A stretch of 7,343 nucleotides of DNA from Bacteroidales bacterium (GTDB lineage Bacteria > Bacteroidota > Bacteroidia > Bacteroidales > Muribaculaceae), in NCBI GenBank assembly GCA_019420545.1, contig JAHZGZ010000107.1:1-7343 (forward strand), given 5' to 3'. Below are positions 6,332 through 7,343 of this stretch, piece after piece. Under the pieces are notes generated by a model that saw nothing but the letters and a program-made list of their open reading frames with translations, was not told where the DNA came from and ran no database searches. Within the stretch, counting starts at the first letter, position 1. Every line of letters starts with the position of its first letter. Both the position numbers and the translations under genes were made by a program.

Positions 6332-6373
6332 GAGTTCGTTTAATAATAAATGTTACCGACTGTAGGTATTATT
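6332..6373. mobile_element. Internally deleted remnant of the same MITE
   Basis: Bases 6332-6358 match the end of the MITE at 5200-5451 (25 of 27 positions; changes at positions 4 and 6, and A at position 24 as in the right end). From the ACCG at 6355-6358 the sequence continues as the MITE interior. Bases 6355-6373 match the reverse complement of 5309-5327 at 18 of 19 positions. The two blocks are joined at a shared ACCG, which equals a 101-bp internal deletion relative to the full copy. The other end is missing. TTA (6329-6331) before GAG fits a TNA-type target. The remnant is in inverted orientation to the full copy and overlaps the stop codon of the - strand gene. Confidence 0.8.
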
Positions 6374-7343
6374 GCATGCGTATGCGGTAAATGCGGAATG
6401 TGTGTGCAGGAATTGTGTCGGTAAGAATATTGCGGCCCGATAAGATGATCGTCCCTGCATGAGGTACGATTTGTTGCGGATCGTCAATCGTGTTTTCTGC
6501 TGAAAGAGTGGGGGATGATAGGGTATATGTGTCGGCCGTCCGGTCGGGTTGTGCGTTGCCTGGCGATTTTATGCTTACAGCTATCTCGAGCGGTGACTCT
6601 CCGGTATTGACCGCTTTGACAATGTAGCAATTGGCTGTCGTGTCGGCTACCGCCGATGCAAACAGCCCGCGTTGCCCGCTGTTGCCTGCCGCCGGCTTTC
6701 CGTCGACAGTGAGCGGCACTACATGCGTGCCTTTGTTGTGGGAGTACATCTGCTGCACATAGTAGCTCGAGGTGCGTACCAGGGTATCGTTGTCAAACCA
6801 TATCATGTCGGGACGCCATTGCCAGCCGTCGACATGAGCGAGCAATGGCGCATAAGTGGCCATATGCACTATGTCTGCGTTCCGTTCCATGCCTGTCATG
6901 AATGCGGCTTCGCACAAGGCGGCATTGAAATGGTTGAATTTTTTACCTTTCCCGTGACAGGCGTATTCTCCCGCAAATACTTTCGGGCCGCGGCGGTCAT
7001 AGCTGTCATAACGGTTGCCCTGATTGAGAAACCACTCCTCAGGCCGGTAAAAATGCTCGTCGACGAGATCGACTCCGAGACGTTTCATTTCGGGCCAGAG
7101 ATAGTCGAACTTTTCACCTTCGCTCCCCGGGCCCGAGCCGCCGATTATCATTATTTCGGGGTGGGCTTTGCGAAGGGCGGCAACAAACGGCTCAAGCCGT
7201 TCGATATATTCCGGGCCCCATTGCTCGTTGCCGATGGCAAGGTATTTCATCCTGAATGGTGCGGGATGCCCCATCCGGCCGCGGAGTGCTCCCCACGTCG
7301 TTGTTGTATCGCCGTTGGCAAACTCGATGAGGTCGATCGCATC
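6369..7343 (-). CDS. GH51-type alpha-L-arabinofuranosidase, C-terminal part (5' end outside window)
   Basis: The product would release terminal alpha-L-arabinofuranose from arabinan, arabinoxylan or arabinogalactan side chains. The - strand frame is open from the window edge to TAA at 6371-6369, giving 324 visible residues; the ATG at 7274 is internal, because family sequence continues upstream of it (FANGDTTTTWGALRGRMGHP). Numbered from the first visible residue, the catalytic acid/base is E40 in IGNEQWG. The nucleophile is probably E126 in VFAGEYA. DEHFYRPEEW (95-104) and the HVDGWQWRPDMIWFDNDTLVRTSSYYVQQMYS region (from about 170) are typical of GH51. The last 130 residues or so form the beta-sandwich C-terminal domain and end AHTFRIYRIRMQ. 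Any signal peptide lies outside the window. The final CAA codon (partly) and the stop codon lie within the MITE remnant, so the original terminus may have differed slightly. Confidence 0.92.
   Translation of the reverse strand, partial: DAIDLIEFANGDTTTTWGALRGRMGHPAPFRMKYLAIGNEQWGPEYIERLEPFVAALRKAHPEIMIIGGSGPGSEGEKFDYLWPEMKRLGVDLVDEHFYRPEEWFLNQGNRYDSYDRRGPKVFAGEYACHGKGKKFNHFNAALCEAAFMTGMERNADIVHMATYAPLLAHVDGWQWRPDMIWFDNDTLVRTSSYYVQQMYSHNKGTHVVPLTVDGKPAAGNSGQRGLFASAVADTTANCYIVKAVNTGESPLEIAVSIKSPGNAQPDRTADTYTLSSPTLSAENTIDDPQQIVPHAGTIILSGRNILTDTIPAHTFRIYRIRMQ

Noticed and set aside
5200..6373. A composite transposon carrying the glycosylase and small-protein genes between two MITE copies
   Set aside because: The 6332-6373 copy is internally deleted, lacks one end and has diverged, and the TAA duplication closely frames only the 252-bp unit at 5200-5451.

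Overview
This window looks like a stretch of chromosome from a Bacteroidales gut bacterium, possibly of the Muribaculaceae type. That is an inference from several signs: the folP-cdaA gene pair, a Bacteroidetes-type promoter (TTTG, 20-nt spacer, TAAATTTG) upstream of efp, the lack of clear Shine-Dalgarno sites before starts, and a GH51-type arabinan-degrading enzyme. No rRNA, tRNA, CRISPR array or complete transposase gene was seen.

Left part (1-3410), housekeeping. The 3' half of folP (dihydropteroate synthase) is followed 33 nt later by cdaA (membrane-bound diadenylate cyclase), probably in the same operon. Then comes efp (elongation factor P) with its own promoter. Next is a gene for a complete A-type flavodiiron protein, which reduces O2 (or NO) in anaerobes. 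It has a hairpin in its leader and a strong hairpin terminator after it.

Middle part (3543-5454), transport and a mobile element. A 539-residue APC-superfamily amino-acid permease, most like the glutamate:GABA antiporter group, is followed 34 nt later by a 252-bp non-autonomous element. This MITE has 33-bp terminal inverted repeats (31/33 identical) and a TAA target-site duplication. It fills almost the whole space up to the next gene and ends 14 nt before that gene's start codon.

Right part (5466-7343). A uracil-DNA-glycosylase-superfamily gene and a 55-residue lysine/glutamate-rich protein gene with an internal repeat run on the + strand. They converge on the 3' end of a GH51-type alpha-L-arabinofuranosidase gene on the - strand, whose 5' part lies outside the window. 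Between them are an 11-bp GC-rich hairpin and a 42-bp remnant of the same MITE family. The remnant is internally deleted between two ACCG tetranucleotides, lies in the opposite orientation, and contains the stop codon of the arabinofuranosidase gene.

The most unusual content is this MITE family: one full copy with a target duplication, plus a deletion derivative that forms the end of a neighbouring gene. No multi-gene defence or biosynthetic system could be supported here.
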